This document shows positions 8,728-19,702 of a DNA stretch of 64,000 nt, piece after piece (positions within the stretch are counted from its first letter, which is position 1; the number at the start of each line of letters is the position of its first letter). The notes beneath the pieces are model-generated. The model had not been told where the DNA came from. It saw nothing but the letters and a program-made list of their open reading frames with translations, and ran no database searches. The position numbers were made by a program, and so were the translations under genes. Source of the DNA: Xylophilus sp. GW821-FHT01B05 (GTDB lineage: Bacteria; Pseudomonadota; Gammaproteobacteria; Burkholderiales; Burkholderiaceae_C); the NCBI GenBank assembly GCA_038961845.1, contig CP152408.1, positions 4,712,001 to 4,776,000 of the forward strand, read 5' to 3'.

Positions 8728-9674
8728 GCCTTTGTGAATTCCCGGTCGATCCCCAGCACCTGCCCGCTGTGCTGCGCGGCCCCCGCGTCGAGCGCCGGCG
8801 CATCCTGCACCAGGGCAGCGCCTACTGGTGCACGGTGCAGGCCGACGGCCGGCTGCGGCTCGACGATGGCCGCAGCGTGGAAGAAGCCGGCGTGCAGTAC
8901 CTGCCCCCCTGCGAGCCGAGCAAGATCATCTGCGTGCACCTGAGCTACAGCTCGCGCGGCCTGGAGACGCGCAACCAGGCCAAGCCGACCGACACCCCCA
9001 CCTACTTCACCAAGCCCGTCACGGCCCTCAACGGCCACCGGGGCGACCTGGTCAAGCCGGCGGACTGCCGCTACCTCAACTACGAGGGCGAGTTTGCGGC
9101 CGTCATCGGCCGGACCTGCCGCAACGTCACGCCTGACGAGGCCTGGGACTACATCGCGGGCTTTGCGCCGGCGCTCGACATGGGCCTGCAGAATTTCCGC
9201 GACACCGACCAGGGATCGATGCTGCGCGTCAAGGGCGCCGACGGGCTGCTGCCGATCGGCCCCGGGCTGGTGTCCGGCGTCAACATCTTCGAGCAGACGC
9301 TGCGAACCTGGCGCAACGGCGAGCTGGTGCAGGAAGCCCACATCGGCGACGAACTGGTCTGGGGCCCGCACTACATGGTGGCCGACATCGCACGCCACAT
9401 CACGCTACTGCCCGGCGACGTCATCCTGACCGGCACGCCCTGCCACTCAAGGCCGCTGGAGGCGGGCGACCTGGTCGAGGTCGAGATCACCGGTCTGGGA
9501 CGGCTCAGCAGCCGCGTGGTGGAAGGCCCCGTGCCGCGTGCCTCGGCGCTGGGCGTAGGCCACGCGCCGACCGACTCGGACGAGGTACGCCGCGTGGCGC
9601 TGGGCCACGACCCGCGCGTGCCCGAGCGGTTCAAGGAGGCCTACCGGCGCGCCGCCGGCAAGTCCGCTGGCTGA
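8724..9674 (+). CDS. hpaG: fumarylacetoacetate hydrolase family protein, HpaG-type isomerase/decarboxylase
   Basis: 316 residues with one FAH-fold domain (about 75-275). Metal ligands are expected in NYEGEFAAVIGR and the DQGSMLRVKG/GDVILTGTP blocks. In the enterobacterial pathway HpaG is a two-domain decarboxylase/isomerase of about 430 residues; here only one domain is present, so a second FAH enzyme must be elsewhere or this one covers a single step. An extra N-terminal stretch of about 70 residues, PSKIICVHLSYSSR, precedes the core. Start ATG at 8724 overlaps the hpaD stop. Context makes the pathway assignment solid, the exact step less so. Confidence 0.8.
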   Translation: MSLCEFPVDPQHLPAVLRGPRVERRRILHQGSAYWCTVQADGRLRLDDGRSVEEAGVQYLPPCEPSKIICVHLSYSSRGLETRNQAKPTDTPTYFTKPVTALNGHRGDLVKPADCRYLNYEGEFAAVIGRTCRNVTPDEAWDYIAGFAPALDMGLQNFRDTDQGSMLRVKGADGLLPIGPGLVSGVNIFEQTLRTWRNGELVQEAHIGDELVWGPHYMVADIARHITLLPGDVILTGTPCHSRPLEAGDLVEVEITGLGRLSSRVVEGPVPRASALGVGHAPTDSDEVRRVALGHDPRVPERFKEAYRRAAGKSAG

Positions 9675-9731
9675 AGCTACAGTGCCAGAGTTTTCATCGT
9701 CGCCGGGTATGCCGGCAGGAAGAGGTTTTGC

Positions 9732-10724
9732 ATGAAAGTCTGCATCGTCGGCGCCGGAGCCATTGGTGGCTACATCGGCGCCCGGCTCGCCGTGGCCGGC
9801 CAGGCCCAGGTCAGCGCCATCGCCCGTGGCGCCACGCTGCAAGCACTGCGCAGCCACGGCTGGCGCGTACGCGAAGCCGGCGCGCTGCTGCAATCCCCCG
9901 CCCATGCCACGGACCGTCCCGAAGACCTCGGCGCGCAGGACCTGGTCGTGATCGCGGTCAAAGGCCCGGCGCTGGCTGCGGCGGCGGCCGGCCTGGTACC
10001 GCTGATCGGGCCCGACACCCTGGTGCTGCCAGCCATGAATGGCGTGCCCTGGTGGTTCATCCAGGGCCGTGCCGGGCTGGACGATGCGCCGCTGGCCAGC
10101 GTCGACCCGGGCGGCCGCATTGCCGCCGCGATCCCGCTGGCCCAGGTGCTGGGCTGCGTGGTGCACATCAGCACCTCCACGCCGGAGCCCGGCCTGGTGC
10201 AGCACCAGATGGGCCGCGGCCTGATCATCGGCGAGCCCGGCAGTGGCGATACGCCGCGCGCACAGCGTATCGCCGCGTTGCTGGCACAGGCCGGCTTCGA
10301 TGCCAAGGTATCGCCCGATGTGCGCAAAGACATCTGGTACAAGCTCTGGGGCAACCTGACGATGAACCCGATCTCGGCCATCACCGGCGCCACGGTGGAC
10401 CGCATCCTGGCTGACCCGCTGGTGCGGGCCTTCTGCTCGGCCGCCATGCAGGAGGCCGCCGCCATCGGCCAGCACGTCGGCTGCCCGGTGGCGCAGGCGC
10501 CGGAAGACCGGCACAAGATCACCGCCGGGCTCGGGCCCTTCAAAAGCTCGATGCTGCAAGACGTCGAGGCCCAGCGCCCGATCGAGCTGGACGGCATCGT
10601 CGCCGCCACGCGCGAGCTGGGCCAGCGTGCCGGCCTGCAGACGCCCAACATCGACGCCCTGCTCGGCCTGACCCGGCTGTTTGGCCGGGTGCATGGGCTC
10701 TACCCCGAAGCCTCGGCCGCCTAG
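9732..10724 (+). CDS. 2-dehydropantoate 2-reductase family protein (PanE/ApbA-like)
   Basis: 330 residues. The N-terminal Rossmann motif GAGAIGGYIGARLA (about 7-20) binds NADPH; KDIWYKLWGNLTMNPIS holds the catalytic Lys region of ketopantoate reductases. The family reduces 2-dehydropantoate to pantoate, but many paralogues sit in aromatic catabolic clusters with unknown 2-oxo-acid substrates. It follows hpaG by 57 nt on the same strand with an AAGAGG ribosome site, so a role in handling a 2-oxo acid of this pathway is possible. Downstream is a copy of the dispersed repeat. Confidence 0.85.
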   Translation: MKVCIVGAGAIGGYIGARLAVAGQAQVSAIARGATLQALRSHGWRVREAGALLQSPAHATDRPEDLGAQDLVVIAVKGPALAAAAAGLVPLIGPDTLVLPAMNGVPWWFIQGRAGLDDAPLASVDPGGRIAAAIPLAQVLGCVVHISTSTPEPGLVQHQMGRGLIIGEPGSGDTPRAQRIAALLAQAGFDAKVSPDVRKDIWYKLWGNLTMNPISAITGATVDRILADPLVRAFCSAAMQEAAAIGQHVGCPVAQAPEDRHKITAGLGPFKSSMLQDVEAQRPIELDGIVAATRELGQRAGLQTPNIDALLGLTRLFGRVHGLYPEASAA

Positions 10725-10726
10725 GA

Positions 10727-10793
10727 TTTCAAGACTTTTAGGCCTCTAGCCCTTATGCCACCTGGGCTTATAGCTACATATTTGGTAGCAATA
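10727..10793 (-). repeat. 60-bp dispersed repeat, copy B (reverse orientation)
   Basis: GCCTCTAGCCC ... CTGGGCTTATAGCTA in inverse order relative to copy A. It begins just after the stop of the PanE-like gene. It probably marks the end of the hpa transcription unit. Confidence 0.7.
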
Positions 10794-10956
10794 GATTTCT
10801 GACGGCAGCGCTCGGGCCTGGCCGTTCGCATATGGCAGCGCAAGAGAACTTCTCACACCTGAAATAGCCGACGAGCGACAAGAAAAAGCAGTGGTTCGGC
10901 GCTAGCATCGCTACCGCCCGATGTGCCAATACCAGGATGCGAAAAGTCGCCCTTCC
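10794..10956 (+). promoter_or_regulatory. upstream region of arn operon
   Basis: This stretch separates the repeat from arnB and must hold the arn promoter. No PmrA-type box (two direct CTTAAT half-sites) was found. A longer open frame starts at 10921, but the conserved ArnB N-terminus starts at 10957. Confidence 0.3.
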
Positions 10957-12105
10957 ATGACAGTGCCGTTCTTGCCGTTTTCCAAACCCAGCATCGGTGA
11001 TGCCGAGGTTGCCGCCGTAACCGAGGTGCTGCGCTCCGGCTGGATCACCACCGGGCCCAAGCACCACGCGCTGGAAAAGCGTTTTGCCGAACACCTGGGG
11101 GCCCGGCATGCGGTGGCGCTGTGTTCAGCCACCGCCGCCATGCACCTGACGCTGCTGGCGCTGGGCATAGGCCCGGGCGACGAGGTCATCACCCCGTCCA
11201 TGACCTGGGTCTCCACCGCCAACATGGTCTGCCTGCTGGGCGCAACCCCGATCTTCGTCGATGTGGACCGCGACACCCTGATGGTGTCGCCCGAGGCCGT
11301 GGCTGCCGCCATCACGCCGCGCACGCGGGCCATCATCCCCGTGCACTACGCCGGCGCCGCCTGCGACCTGGCGCCGCTGCGCGCCATTGCCGAGCGCCAT
11401 GGCATACCGCTGATAGAAGACGCGGCCCATGCCGTGGGCACCCGCTACCAGGGTGAGCCCATCGGCCGCCAGGGCACGGCGATCTTCTCGTTCCACGCCA
11501 TCAAGAACCTCACCTGCGCCGAAGGCGGCATGCTGGTCACCGACGACGATGCCCTGGCCGAGCGCGTGCGCCGGCTCAAGTTCCACGGCCTGGCCGTAGA
11601 TGCCTTTGACCGCGAAAGCCTGGGCCGCAAGCCGCAGGCCCAGGTGGTCGAACCCGGCTTCAAATACAACCTGTCGGACCTGCACGCCGTCGTGGCCCTG
11701 GTCCAGCTCGACCGCATAGCCGCCATCAACGCGCGCCGCCGCCACATCGCCGAGCTCTACCTGGAGCGCCTGCGCGGCCTGCCGGTGCAGCCGCTGGCCC
11801 TGCCGACCGAAGCAGGTTCGCACGCCTGGCATTTGTTCATCCTGCGCATAGACCCGGAGCGCTGCGGCCTCGACCGCGACGCCTTCATGGCGGCCTTGCA
11901 GGCGCGCGGCGTGGGCACCGGCATCCACTTCATCGCCACGCACCTGCACCCCTACTACCGCGCGCAATGGCCAGCCGTGCAGTTGCCGCACAGCGAGTGG
12001 AACTCGTCGCGCATCTGCTCGATCCCCCTCTTCCCCGACATGCAGGACGCAGACGTGGAACGCGTCGCCACCGCCATCGAGGCCGTGCTGCAGGAACACG
12101 CATGA
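10957..12105 (+). CDS. arnB: UDP-4-amino-4-deoxy-L-arabinose--oxoglutarate aminotransferase
   Basis: 382 residues of the DegT/DnrJ/EryC1 PLP aminotransferase family. The PLP lysine is in [13 protein letters not shown] (about residue 188) and [19 protein letters not shown] are typical. It converts UDP-4-keto-arabinose to UDP-4-amino-4-deoxy-L-arabinose. It is the first gene of a complete arnBCADTEF operon, and its stop overlaps the arnC start. [10 protein letters not shown] at the N-terminus is the conserved ArnB start; an in-frame ATG 36 nt upstream lacks support. Confidence 0.96.
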   Translation: MTVPFLPFSKPSIGDAEVAAVTEVLRSGWITTGPKHHALEKRFAEHLGARHAVALCSATAAMHLTLLALGIGPGDEVITPSMTWVSTANMVCLLGATPIFVDVDRDTLMVSPEAVAAAITPRTRAIIPVHYAGAACDLAPLRAIAERHGIPLIEDAAHAVGTRYQGEPIGRQGTAIFSFHAIKNLTCAEGGMLVTDDDALAERVRRLKFHGLAVDAFDRESLGRKPQAQVVEPGFKYNLSDLHAVVALVQLDRIAAINARRRHIAELYLERLRGLPVQPLALPTEAGSHAWHLFILRIDPERCGLDRDAFMAALQARGVGTGIHFIATHLHPYYRAQWPAVQLPHSEWNSSRICSIPLFPDMQDADVERVATAIEAVLQEHA

Positions 12106-13103
12106 AGCCCTATCCCATCGACCGGGTGTCCGTGGTGATCCCGGTCTACAACGAGGCCGCCAGCCTGCCCGAACTGCTGCTGCGCACCCGCGCCGCCTGC
12201 GAGCAACTGCCCTGTCCGTTCGAGATCATCCTGGTGGACGACGGCAGCCGCGATGCCTCGGCCGACCTGCTGCTGGAGGCCGCCGCCCTGCCCGGCAGCC
12301 CCGTGGTCGCCGTGATCCTCAACCGCAACTACGGCCAGCACGCGGCCATCATGGCCGGCTTCGAGCAATGCAGCGGCGACCTGGTCATCACCCTGGATGC
12401 CGACCTGCAAAACCCGCCGGAAGAAATCCCCCACCTGGCCGAGGTCGCAGCACAAGGCTATGACGTGGTTGGCACGGTGCGCCAGCAGCGCCAGGACTCG
12501 GCCCTGCGCCGCCTGCCCTCCAAGCTGATCAACCGCGCCGTGCAGCGCTCCACCGGCGTGGCCATGAGCGACTACGGCTGCATGCTGCGCGCCTACCGGC
12601 GCAGCGTGGTGCAAGCCATGCTGGCCTGCCGCGAGCGCAGCACCTTCATCCCGGTGCTGGCCAACAGTTTTGCGCGCCACACCTGCGAGGTCCCGGTGCC
12701 GCATGCCGAGCGCGAGCATGGCGACTCACGCTACGGCTTCATGCAGTTGATCAACCTGATGTTCGACCTGGTCACCTCCATGACCACCACGCCGCTGCGC
12801 CTGCTGAGCCTGGTCGGCTTTGGCATGGCGCTGGCGGGCTTCTTCTTTGCCCTGCTGCTGCTTGGGCTGCGCTTGGTGCTCGGCCCGCAGTGGGCGGCTG
12901 ATGGCGTGTTCGTGCTGTTCGCCGTGCTGTTCATGTTCACCGGTGCGCAGTTCATCGGCATGGGGCTGCTCGGCGAATACCTGGGGCGCGTCTACCAGGA
13001 CGTGCGGGCCCGGCCCCGCTTCCATATCGAGCGCATTGCGCGCGCGCCATCTTCGGCTCCCTCTCCTGTTTCTGCCTCCCTGGATCGGATATCCCCAACA
13101 TGA
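12102..13103 (+). CDS. arnC: undecaprenyl-phosphate 4-deoxy-4-formamido-L-arabinose transferase
   Basis: 333 residues. A GT2 glycosyltransferase domain (about 10-220) has [10 protein letters not shown] and the DXD-like [11 protein letters not shown], followed by two membrane helices (about 235-260 and 268-295). It moves the formamido-arabinose from UDP to undecaprenyl phosphate at the inner membrane. The start overlaps arnB by 4 nt, the end overlaps arnA by 4 nt. The last 25 residues are low complexity ([12 protein letters not shown]). Confidence 0.95.
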   Translation: MKPYPIDRVSVVIPVYNEAASLPELLLRTRAACEQLPCPFEIILVDDGSRDASADLLLEAAALPGSPVVAVILNRNYGQHAAIMAGFEQCSGDLVITLDADLQNPPEEIPHLAEVAAQGYDVVGTVRQQRQDSALRRLPSKLINRAVQRSTGVAMSDYGCMLRAYRRSVVQAMLACRERSTFIPVLANSFARHTCEVPVPHAEREHGDSRYGFMQLINLMFDLVTSMTTTPLRLLSLVGFGMALAGFFFALLLLGLRLVLGPQWAADGVFVLFAVLFMFTGAQFIGMGLLGEYLGRVYQDVRARPRFHIERIARAPSSAPSPVSASLDRISPT

Positions 13104-15082
13104 GCACCTGCGTCGTCTTCGCCTACCACGACATCGGTTGTGCCGGCATCGAGGCCCTGATCAATGCGGGCTACCGCATTGCCGCCGTCTTCACCCACGC
13201 AGACGATCCCGGCGAAACCCGCTTCTACGCCTCGGTAGCCCAGCTCTGCGCCCGCCACGGCATCCCCGTGCACGCGCCGGAAGACGTCAACCATCCGATC
13301 TGGCAAGAGCGCATCCGCGCCCTGGATGCGGACTTCTTCTTCTCCTTCTACTACCGCCATCTGCTCTCGCCCAGCCTGCTGGCCTTGGCACACAAGGGTG
13401 CCTACAACCTGCACGGCTCGCTGCTGCCGCGCTACCGTGGCCGCGCACCGGCCAACTGGGTGCTGGTCAAGGGCGAGACCGAAACCGGCGTCACCCTGCA
13501 CCGCATGGTCGAGCGCGCCGACGCCGGCCCCATCGTGGCCCAGCGCCGCGTGCCCATTGCAGTCGACGACACCGCCGCCCTGCTGCACGCCAAGCTGCGC
13601 GAAGCCGCCGCCGCCCTGCTGGCCGACAGTCTGCCGGCCCTGGCCCGCGGCGAACTGGCCGAGCACCCGCAAGACGAACGCGAAGCCAGCTACTACGGCC
13701 GCCGCACGCCCGCCGACGGCGAGCTGCACTGGCAACGCCCCGCCACCGAGCTGGCCAACCTGGTGCGCGCCGTCACCCAGCCCTACCCTGGCGCCTTTGG
13801 CTGGCACGGCGAACGCAAGCTGCTGGTCTGGCAGGCCCGCGCTCTCGATCTGAACCATGGCGCCGAGCCCGGCACCGTACTCGGCCAAGAGCCGCTGCGC
13901 ATCGCCTGCGGCAGCGGCGCACTCGAAGTCCTCGCCGGCCAGCAGGGCGACCAGGGCCTGTACCTGGCCGGCCCGCAACTGGCGCGCGAGTTGGGCCTGG
14001 TCGAAGGCCTGCGCCTGCGCCGCGATGCCGGCCTGCCGGTGCGCCGCACGCGGGTGCTGATCCTGGGCGTCAACGGCTTCATCGGCAACCACCTGACCGA
14101 GCGCCTGCTGCGCGCGGGCGACTACGAGGTGTATGGGCTGGACATTGGCTCCGACGCCATCGAGCGCTTCCGCAGCCACCCCAACTTCCATTACGTGGAG
14201 GGCGACATCTCCATCCACACCGAATGGCTGGAGTACCACATCAAGAAGTGCGACGTAGTGCTGCCGCTGGTAGCCATTGCCACGCCCATCGAGTACACCC
14301 GCAACCCGCTGCGCGTGTTCGAGCTGGACTTCGAAGAAAACCTGAAGATCGTGCGCCACTGCGTGAAGTACGGCAAGCGCGTGGTGTTCCCGTCCACCTC
14401 CGAGGTGTACGGCATGTGCACCGACGAGCGCTTCGATGAAGACCACTCCAACCTGGTGGTGGGCCCGATCCAGAAGCAACGCTGGATCTACTCCGCCTCC
14501 AAGCAACTGCTCGACCGCGTGATCTGGGCCTATGGCCAGAAGGGCCTGAAGTTCACGCTGTTCCGCCCCTTCAACTGGATGGGCCCGCGCCTGGACCGCC
14601 TGGACTCGGCACGCATCGGCAGCTCGCGCGCCATCACCCAGCTGATCCTGAACCTGGTCGAAGGCACGCCGATCAAGCTGGTCGATGGCGGAGCGCAAAA
14701 GCGCTGCTTCACCGACGTGGACGACGGTATCGAGGCGCTGTTCCGCATCGTCGAAAACCGCGGCGGCCGCTGCGACGGCCAGATCATCAACATCGGCAAC
14801 CCCGACAACGAAGCCAGCATCCGCGAGATGGCCGAAGAGCTGCTGAAGCAGTTCGAGCAGCACCCGCTGCGCGCCAACTTCCCGCCCTTCGCCGGCTTCC
14901 GCGAGGTGGAGAGTCGCAGCTTCTACGGCGACGGCTACCAGGATGTGGCGCACCGCAAGCCCAGCGTCGCCAACGCCAAGCGCGTGCTGGATTGGGCGCC
15001 CGGCATCGCCATGCCCGCCACCATCGGCAAGACGCTGGACTTCTTCCTGCGCGAAGCGGTCGACGCCGCCCAGCGCGAATGA
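13100..15082 (+). CDS. arnA: bifunctional UDP-glucuronate decarboxylase / UDP-4-amino-arabinose formyltransferase
   Basis: 660 residues, matching the length of E. coli ArnA. The N-terminal formyltransferase domain (about 1-300) has [16 protein letters not shown] with the catalytic His. The C-terminal dehydrogenase domain (about 315-660) has the NAD motif [10 protein letters not shown], a Thr/Ser site in PSTSEVYG, and YSASKQ (YxxxK). The dehydrogenase half oxidatively decarboxylates UDP-glucuronate to the 4-keto sugar used by ArnB; the other half N-formylates the amino sugar. Its substrate, UDP-glucuronate, is supplied by the ugd gene at the end of the operon. Confidence 0.97.
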   Translation: MSTCVVFAYHDIGCAGIEALINAGYRIAAVFTHADDPGETRFYASVAQLCARHGIPVHAPEDVNHPIWQERIRALDADFFFSFYYRHLLSPSLLALAHKGAYNLHGSLLPRYRGRAPANWVLVKGETETGVTLHRMVERADAGPIVAQRRVPIAVDDTAALLHAKLREAAAALLADSLPALARGELAEHPQDEREASYYGRRTPADGELHWQRPATELANLVRAVTQPYPGAFGWHGERKLLVWQARALDLNHGAEPGTVLGQEPLRIACGSGALEVLAGQQGDQGLYLAGPQLARELGLVEGLRLRRDAGLPVRRTRVLILGVNGFIGNHLTERLLRAGDYEVYGLDIGSDAIERFRSHPNFHYVEGDISIHTEWLEYHIKKCDVVLPLVAIATPIEYTRNPLRVFELDFEENLKIVRHCVKYGKRVVFPSTSEVYGMCTDERFDEDHSNLVVGPIQKQRWIYSASKQLLDRVIWAYGQKGLKFTLFRPFNWMGPRLDRLDSARIGSSRAITQLILNLVEGTPIKLVDGGAQKRCFTDVDDGIEALFRIVENRGGRCDGQIINIGNPDNEASIREMAEELLKQFEQHPLRANFPPFAGFREVESRSFYGDGYQDVAHRKPSVANAKRVLDWAPGIAMPATIGKTLDFFLREAVDAAQRE

Positions 15083-15963
15083 CCGTCGCCGGCCTGCGTA
15101 TCGACGTGGATACCTACCGCGGTACCCGCGACGGGGTGCCGCGCCTGCTCGATACGCTGGACGCCGCCGGCGTGCGCGCCACCTTCTTCTTCTCGGTCGG
15201 CCCCGACAACATGGGCCGCCACCTGTGGCGCCTGGTACGCCCGCGCTTCCTCTGGAAGATGCTGCGCTCACGCGCCGCCAGCCTCTATGGCTGGGACATC
15301 CTGCTGGCCGGCACCGCCTGGCCCGGCAAGCCCATAGGCCGCGACTTTGGCCACCTGATGCGCGCCGCCCGTGCGCGTGGCCATGAAGTCGGCCTGCACG
15401 CCTGGGACCACCATGCCTGGCAAGCCCACGCTGGCGACTGGAGCGCCGCGCGGCTGGCCACGGAAATCGACCGGGGCGTGCGCACCCTGCAAGACATCCT
15501 CGGCGCGCCGGTGGAATGCTCCGCCTCTGCCGGCTGGCGTGCCGACGCGCGTGTGGTGCAGGCCAAACAGGCCTTTGGCTTTCGCTACAACAGCGACTGC
15601 CGTGGCACGCATTTGTTCCGCCCGCTGCTGGCAGATGGCAGCCCGGGAACGCCGCAGATTCCGGTAGACCTGCCCACCTACGACGAAGCCGTCGGCCCGC
15701 AGTTGACGAGCACCGCCTTCACCGAGCAAATCGTCAATCGTTTGGTGCCAGAAGCACTCAACGTCTACACCATCCACGCCGAGGTGGAAGGCATCCTGCT
15801 GGCCGATGAATTCCGCCGCCTGCTGGCCTTGGCGCGTGAGCGCGGCGTGCACTTCAAGCCGCTGGGCGATCTGCTGCCAAGCGACCCCGCAACACTGCCC
15901 ACCGGGCAGCTGCAGCGCGGCGGCCTGCCGGGCCGCGAAGGCTGGTTGGGGGTACAGGCATGA
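15079..15963 (+). CDS. arnD: 4-deoxy-4-formamido-L-arabinose-phosphoundecaprenol deformylase
   Basis: 294 residues of the polysaccharide deacetylase (NodB) fold. [15 protein letters not shown] at the N-terminus carries the metal-binding Asp, [14 protein letters not shown] the metal-binding His pair. It removes the formyl group from the lipid-linked sugar before transport and transfer. It overlaps arnA and arnT by 4 nt each. About 294 residues is normal for ArnD. Confidence 0.95.
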   Translation: MTVAGLRIDVDTYRGTRDGVPRLLDTLDAAGVRATFFFSVGPDNMGRHLWRLVRPRFLWKMLRSRAASLYGWDILLAGTAWPGKPIGRDFGHLMRAARARGHEVGLHAWDHHAWQAHAGDWSAARLATEIDRGVRTLQDILGAPVECSASAGWRADARVVQAKQAFGFRYNSDCRGTHLFRPLLADGSPGTPQIPVDLPTYDEAVGPQLTSTAFTEQIVNRLVPEALNVYTIHAEVEGILLADEFRRLLALARERGVHFKPLGDLLPSDPATLPTGQLQRGGLPGREGWLGVQA

Positions 15964-17609
15964 CACTGGCACGCCCGCTGCGCCTGTGCGGCCTGTTCCT
16001 GCTGTTCGTGCTGCTGCCACTGGGCCTGCGCGCGCTCTGGATACCCGACGAATCGCGCTACGCCGAAATCGCGCGCGAAATGCTCGCCAGCGGCAACTGG
16101 GTCGTGCCGCAACAACTGGGCATGCATTACTTCGAGAAGCCGGTGGCCGGCTACTGGACTACCGCGCTCAGCCAGATGCTGTTCGGGCAGAACCTGTTTG
16201 CCAGCCGGCTGCCGGTGGCGCTGGCCACGGCGCTCAGCGCCTTGCTGGTGGGCCTGCTGGCGCAGCGCCTGTGGCAAGACCGCCGCAAGAGCGCAATCGC
16301 CGCGCTGCTCTACCTGTCGGGCCTGCTGGTAGCCAGCATGGGCATGTACATCACGCTGGACCCGCAGCTTGCGCTCTGGCTGAACCTGGCCCTGCTTGCC
16401 TTCTACTGCGCGGTGACTACAACCGTGCCCCGCCGCCGGCTGGCGGCCTGGGTGTTGGTAGGTGTGGCCTGCGGCATCGCCTTCCTGACCAAGGGCTTTG
16501 TCGCCTGGCTGCTGCCGGTACTGGTAGCCGGCCCCTACATGCTGTGGCAGCGCCGGCTCGGCGAGCTGCTGCGCCTTGGCCCGATGGCCGTGCTCGTCGC
16601 CGTGCTGGTGGCCGCCCCCTGGGCCCTGGCCGTGCACCTGCAGGCCCCGGACTACTGGAACTTCTTTTTCTGGAACGAGCACATCCGCCGCTTCGCGGCC
16701 GAAGACGCGCAACACGGCGAGCCACTCTGGTTCTACCTGCCAGTGCTGCTGATCGGCTGCCTGCCCTGGAGCGGCCTGCTGCCGCCGGCGCTGCACCGTG
16801 CCTGGGCAGACAAGCGCGATCCGCGCATTGGCTTCCTGCTGATCTGGCTGCTGCTGCCGCTGGCCTTCTTCAGCGTCAGCCGTGGCAAGCTGCCGACCTA
16901 CATGCTGCCCTGCCTCACGCCGCTGGCGCTGCTGCTGGCGCATGGCCTAGTCGAGCAATTGGAGCGTGGCCGCGGCGGCTGGTTCAAGGCCAATGCCGCG
17001 ATCAACCTGTGCCTGGGCCTGGTCGGCCTGGCCGGCGTGCTCATCGCCATGAAAACCGGCATCTACGGCCCTGATGACCGGCTGGCCTGGGGCCTGGCAC
17101 TGGCCATCGGCCTGGTCTGGAGCGGAGTGGCGCTGGCGCAGCTCTGGCAGCCCCTGCGCCGCTGGGAATGGTCGGCACTGCCGCTCTGGCTGCTGCTGGC
17201 CTGCCTGCCGGGGCTGCTCACGCAGAACCAGATCGACTCCAAGATGCCAACGCATTTCATCGAGGCGCACCGGGACGCCATCGACAAGGCAGACGCACTG
17301 CTCAGCAACGACGCCGGCCTGGCCGCCAACCTGGCCTGGGACCTGAAGCGCACCGACATCACCATCTACTCGCGCCAGGGCGAGCTGGAGTACGGCCTGG
17401 CCACGCCCGCAGGCCAAGGTCGCTACGTAGCACGTGACGATATCGCGCAGTGGATCTCACAGGCCCGCCAGCGTGGCAGCGTGGCTGTGGTGCTGCGCTT
17501 TGCCGGCCCGCAAGACCCTGAGTTACTGAGCCTGCCGCCAGGCGAGGCCGCGCGCCACGTCAGCAACAAGCTGGCGCTGCTGCTCTACCCCCGGGCGACG
17601 GCACCATGA
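15960..17609 (+). CDS. arnT: 4-amino-4-deoxy-L-arabinose lipid A transferase
   Basis: 549 residues, an integral membrane GT83-family glycosyltransferase with about 12 predicted hydrophobic helices. The N-terminal periplasmic loop motif [16 protein letters not shown] contains the DE(S/T)RY signature. It transfers 4-amino-arabinose from undecaprenyl phosphate to lipid A phosphates on the periplasmic face, which lowers surface negative charge and gives resistance to polymyxin and cationic peptides. The C-terminal soluble domain starts near residue 420. Overlaps arnD and arnE by 4 nt. Confidence 0.96.
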   Translation: MTLARPLRLCGLFLLFVLLPLGLRALWIPDESRYAEIAREMLASGNWVVPQQLGMHYFEKPVAGYWTTALSQMLFGQNLFASRLPVALATALSALLVGLLAQRLWQDRRKSAIAALLYLSGLLVASMGMYITLDPQLALWLNLALLAFYCAVTTTVPRRRLAAWVLVGVACGIAFLTKGFVAWLLPVLVAGPYMLWQRRLGELLRLGPMAVLVAVLVAAPWALAVHLQAPDYWNFFFWNEHIRRFAAEDAQHGEPLWFYLPVLLIGCLPWSGLLPPALHRAWADKRDPRIGFLLIWLLLPLAFFSVSRGKLPTYMLPCLTPLALLLAHGLVEQLERGRGGWFKANAAINLCLGLVGLAGVLIAMKTGIYGPDDRLAWGLALAIGLVWSGVALAQLWQPLRRWEWSALPLWLLLACLPGLLTQNQIDSKMPTHFIEAHRDAIDKADALLSNDAGLAANLAWDLKRTDITIYSRQGELEYGLATPAGQGRYVARDDIAQWISQARQRGSVAVVLRFAGPQDPELLSLPPGEAARHVSNKLALLLYPRATAP

Positions 17610-17950
17610 CCTGGCTGCTGGTGGCCGCCGTGTGCCTGCTGACCTGCGCTGGCCAGATCGCCCAGAAGATCGCCGTGGCCCGCTGGCGCGAGCAGGCACC
17701 CAGCCTCGTGGGCCGGCTGCGCTCGCCCTGGCTGTGGCTGGCCCTGCTCTGCATGGGCCTGGGGCTGCTGCTCTGGCTGCTGGTGCTGCAGCGCCTGGAG
17801 GTGGGCATTGCCTATCCCATGCTGAGCCTCAACTTCGTGCTGGTCACGCTGGTGGCGCGCTACGGTTTTGGCGAAGCCACCGACGCCCGGCACTGGCTGG
17901 GCGTGGCGCTGATCGTGGCCGGCGTGGTGGCCATGGGAGCGTCCGCATGA
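17606..17950 (+). CDS. arnE: aminoarabinose-phosphoundecaprenol flippase subunit
   Basis: 114 residues with four hydrophobic segments, typical EamA/SMR-like fold. ArnE with ArnF is proposed to flip undecaprenyl-phosphate-aminoarabinose across the inner membrane. The start is coupled to arnT and the end to arnF by ATGA overlaps. Confidence 0.88.
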   Translation: MTWLLVAAVCLLTCAGQIAQKIAVARWREQAPSLVGRLRSPWLWLALLCMGLGLLLWLLVLQRLEVGIAYPMLSLNFVLVTLVARYGFGEATDARHWLGVALIVAGVVAMGASA

Positions 17951-18336
17951 AGGCGCCTGGCCTGGCCTTGGCCGGCGCCAGCGTGCTGCTGGTGAGCGCA
18001 GCCCAACTGGCGATGCGCTGGAGCATGACGCGCCTGCCCGGCATCGATGCCTGGCAACAGTTTCTGACAGCCGCACCCGTAGCTCTGGCCATGCTGGCCT
18101 TGGGCATCTGCGGCTATGCCCTGTCGATGGTCTGCTGGATGGGCGCGTTGAACCGCTTGCCATTGAACCGCGCCTATTCGCTGCTGGCCCTGAGCTATCC
18201 GCTGGTCTATGTCGGCGCGGCGCTGCTGCCCGGCCTGGGCGGCAGCCTGAGCCTGGGTCGGACCTTGGGCGTGCTGTTGATCCTGCTGGGCGTGCTGCTG
18301 GTCAATGCACGCCGGGCATCTCCGCCTGTTTCCTAA
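17947..18336 (+). CDS. arnF: aminoarabinose-phosphoundecaprenol flippase subunit
   Basis: 129 residues, four hydrophobic segments, partner of ArnE. Motifs [12 protein letters not shown] in the first loop and [16 protein letters not shown] in the second half are typical of ArnF. It is the last of the seven core arn genes and is followed 10 nt later by ugd. Confidence 0.87.
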   Translation: MKAPGLALAGASVLLVSAAQLAMRWSMTRLPGIDAWQQFLTAAPVALAMLALGICGYALSMVCWMGALNRLPLNRAYSLLALSYPLVYVGAALLPGLGGSLSLGRTLGVLLILLGVLLVNARRASPPVS

Positions 18337-18346
18337 AGAGGTTTCC

Positions 18347-19702
18347 ATGAACATCACCGTATTCGGTGTCGGCTATGTCGGCCTGGTGCAGGCCGCCGTG
18401 CTCGCCGAAGTCGGCCACGACGTCGTCTGCATCGACATCGACAGCCGCAAGATAGAGCGCCTGCAGGCCGGGCAGGTGGACATCTACGAGCCCGGGCTGG
18501 AAGACCTGGTGCGCGAGAACCGCGCCGCCGGGCGCCTGCAGTTCACCAGCGATGCCGCCGTGGCGGTGGCCCATGCCACGGTGCAGTTCATCGCCGTCGG
18601 CACGCCGCCGGGCGTCGATGGCGGCGCCGACCTGAGCAGCGTCTTTGCGGTGGCGGAAACCATCGCGCGGCTGCGCGAGCAGCCGGTGGTGATCGTCGAA
18701 AAATCCACTGTGCCGGTGGGCACCGGGGACCGCCTGCGCGCGCATATCGAGCAGCTGCTGGCCGGCATGGGCAAGACGCTGGATTTCCAGATCGCGTCCA
18801 ACCCGGAGTTCCTCAAGGAAGGCGCCGCCATTGCCGACTGCAAGCGGCCCGACCGCATCATCGTCGGCAGCTCGGATGCCGGCGTACGGGAATTGCTGCG
18901 CGAGCTGTATGCCCCCTTCAACCGCAACCATGACCGCCTGATGTTCATGGACCTGCGCAGTGCCGAACTGACCAAGTACGCGGCCAACTGCATGCTGGCC
19001 ACCAAGATCAGCTTCATCAACCAGATTGCCGAGCTTGCCGGGCAACTGGGCGCCGACATCGAATCGGTGCGTCTGGGCATGGGCGCCGATCCACGCATTG
19101 GCTACCACTTCATCTACCCCGGCTGCGGCTACGGCGGCTCCTGCTTCCCCAAAGACGTGCAGGCCCTGATCCACACCGCGCGCGCCAACGGCTGCGCCAG
19201 CGACCTGCTGCAAGCGGTGGAAGACGTGAACCAGCGGCAGAAGAACAAGATGTTCGAGCAGATCCAGCGCCGCTTCGGTGGTGAGCTGCGCGGCCGTACC
19301 TTTGCGCTCTGGGGCCTGGCCTTCAAGCCGCGTACCGACGACATGCGCGACGCCCCCAGCCGCGTGCTGATGGAAGCCCTGTGGGCCGCCGGCGCCCGGG
19401 TCCGCGCCTTCGACCCGGTGGCCATGCCCGAAGCCCAGCGCCTCTACGGCCCGGATGAACGCCTGCAGCTCATGGGCACGCCCGAAGCCGCACTGCCTGG
19501 CGCCGACGCATTGCTGATCTGCACTGAATGGCAGGTCTTCAAGGCGCCTGACTTCGACTTCATCGCCCGCCAGTTGCAACAGCCGCTGATCTTTGACGGA
19601 CGCAACCTCTACGAGCCCGAGCGCATGGCGCGCTATGGCATCCGCTACTACGGCATTGGACGCGGCGAGAGCGCGCTGCCTGCACAGCCCCCAAGCCACT
19701 GA
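18347..19702 (+). CDS. ugd: UDP-glucose 6-dehydrogenase
   Basis: 451 residues. The N-terminal Rossmann motif FGVGYVGLVQAAVLAEVGH and the catalytic Cys in GCGYGGSCFPKD (about residue 264) identify a UDP-glucose dehydrogenase. It oxidises UDP-glucose to UDP-glucuronate, the substrate of ArnA. It sits 10 nt after arnF with an AAAGAGG ribosome site, so the whole pathway from UDP-glucose to modified lipid A is in one operon. Confidence 0.96.
   Translation: MNITVFGVGYVGLVQAAVLAEVGHDVVCIDIDSRKIERLQAGQVDIYEPGLEDLVRENRAAGRLQFTSDAAVAVAHATVQFIAVGTPPGVDGGADLSSVFAVAETIARLREQPVVIVEKSTVPVGTGDRLRAHIEQLLAGMGKTLDFQIASNPEFLKEGAAIADCKRPDRIIVGSSDAGVRELLRELYAPFNRNHDRLMFMDLRSAELTKYAANCMLATKISFINQIAELAGQLGADIESVRLGMGADPRIGYHFIYPGCGYGGSCFPKDVQALIHTARANGCASDLLQAVEDVNQRQKNKMFEQIQRRFGGELRGRTFALWGLAFKPRTDDMRDAPSRVLMEALWAAGARVRAFDPVAMPEAQRLYGPDERLQLMGTPEAALPGADALLICTEWQVFKAPDFDFIARQLQQPLIFDGRNLYEPERMARYGIRYYGIGRGESALPAQPPSH

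Noticed and set aside
10794..10956. PmrA box before arnB
   Set aside because: No pair of CTTAAT-type half-sites with 5-bp spacing was found.
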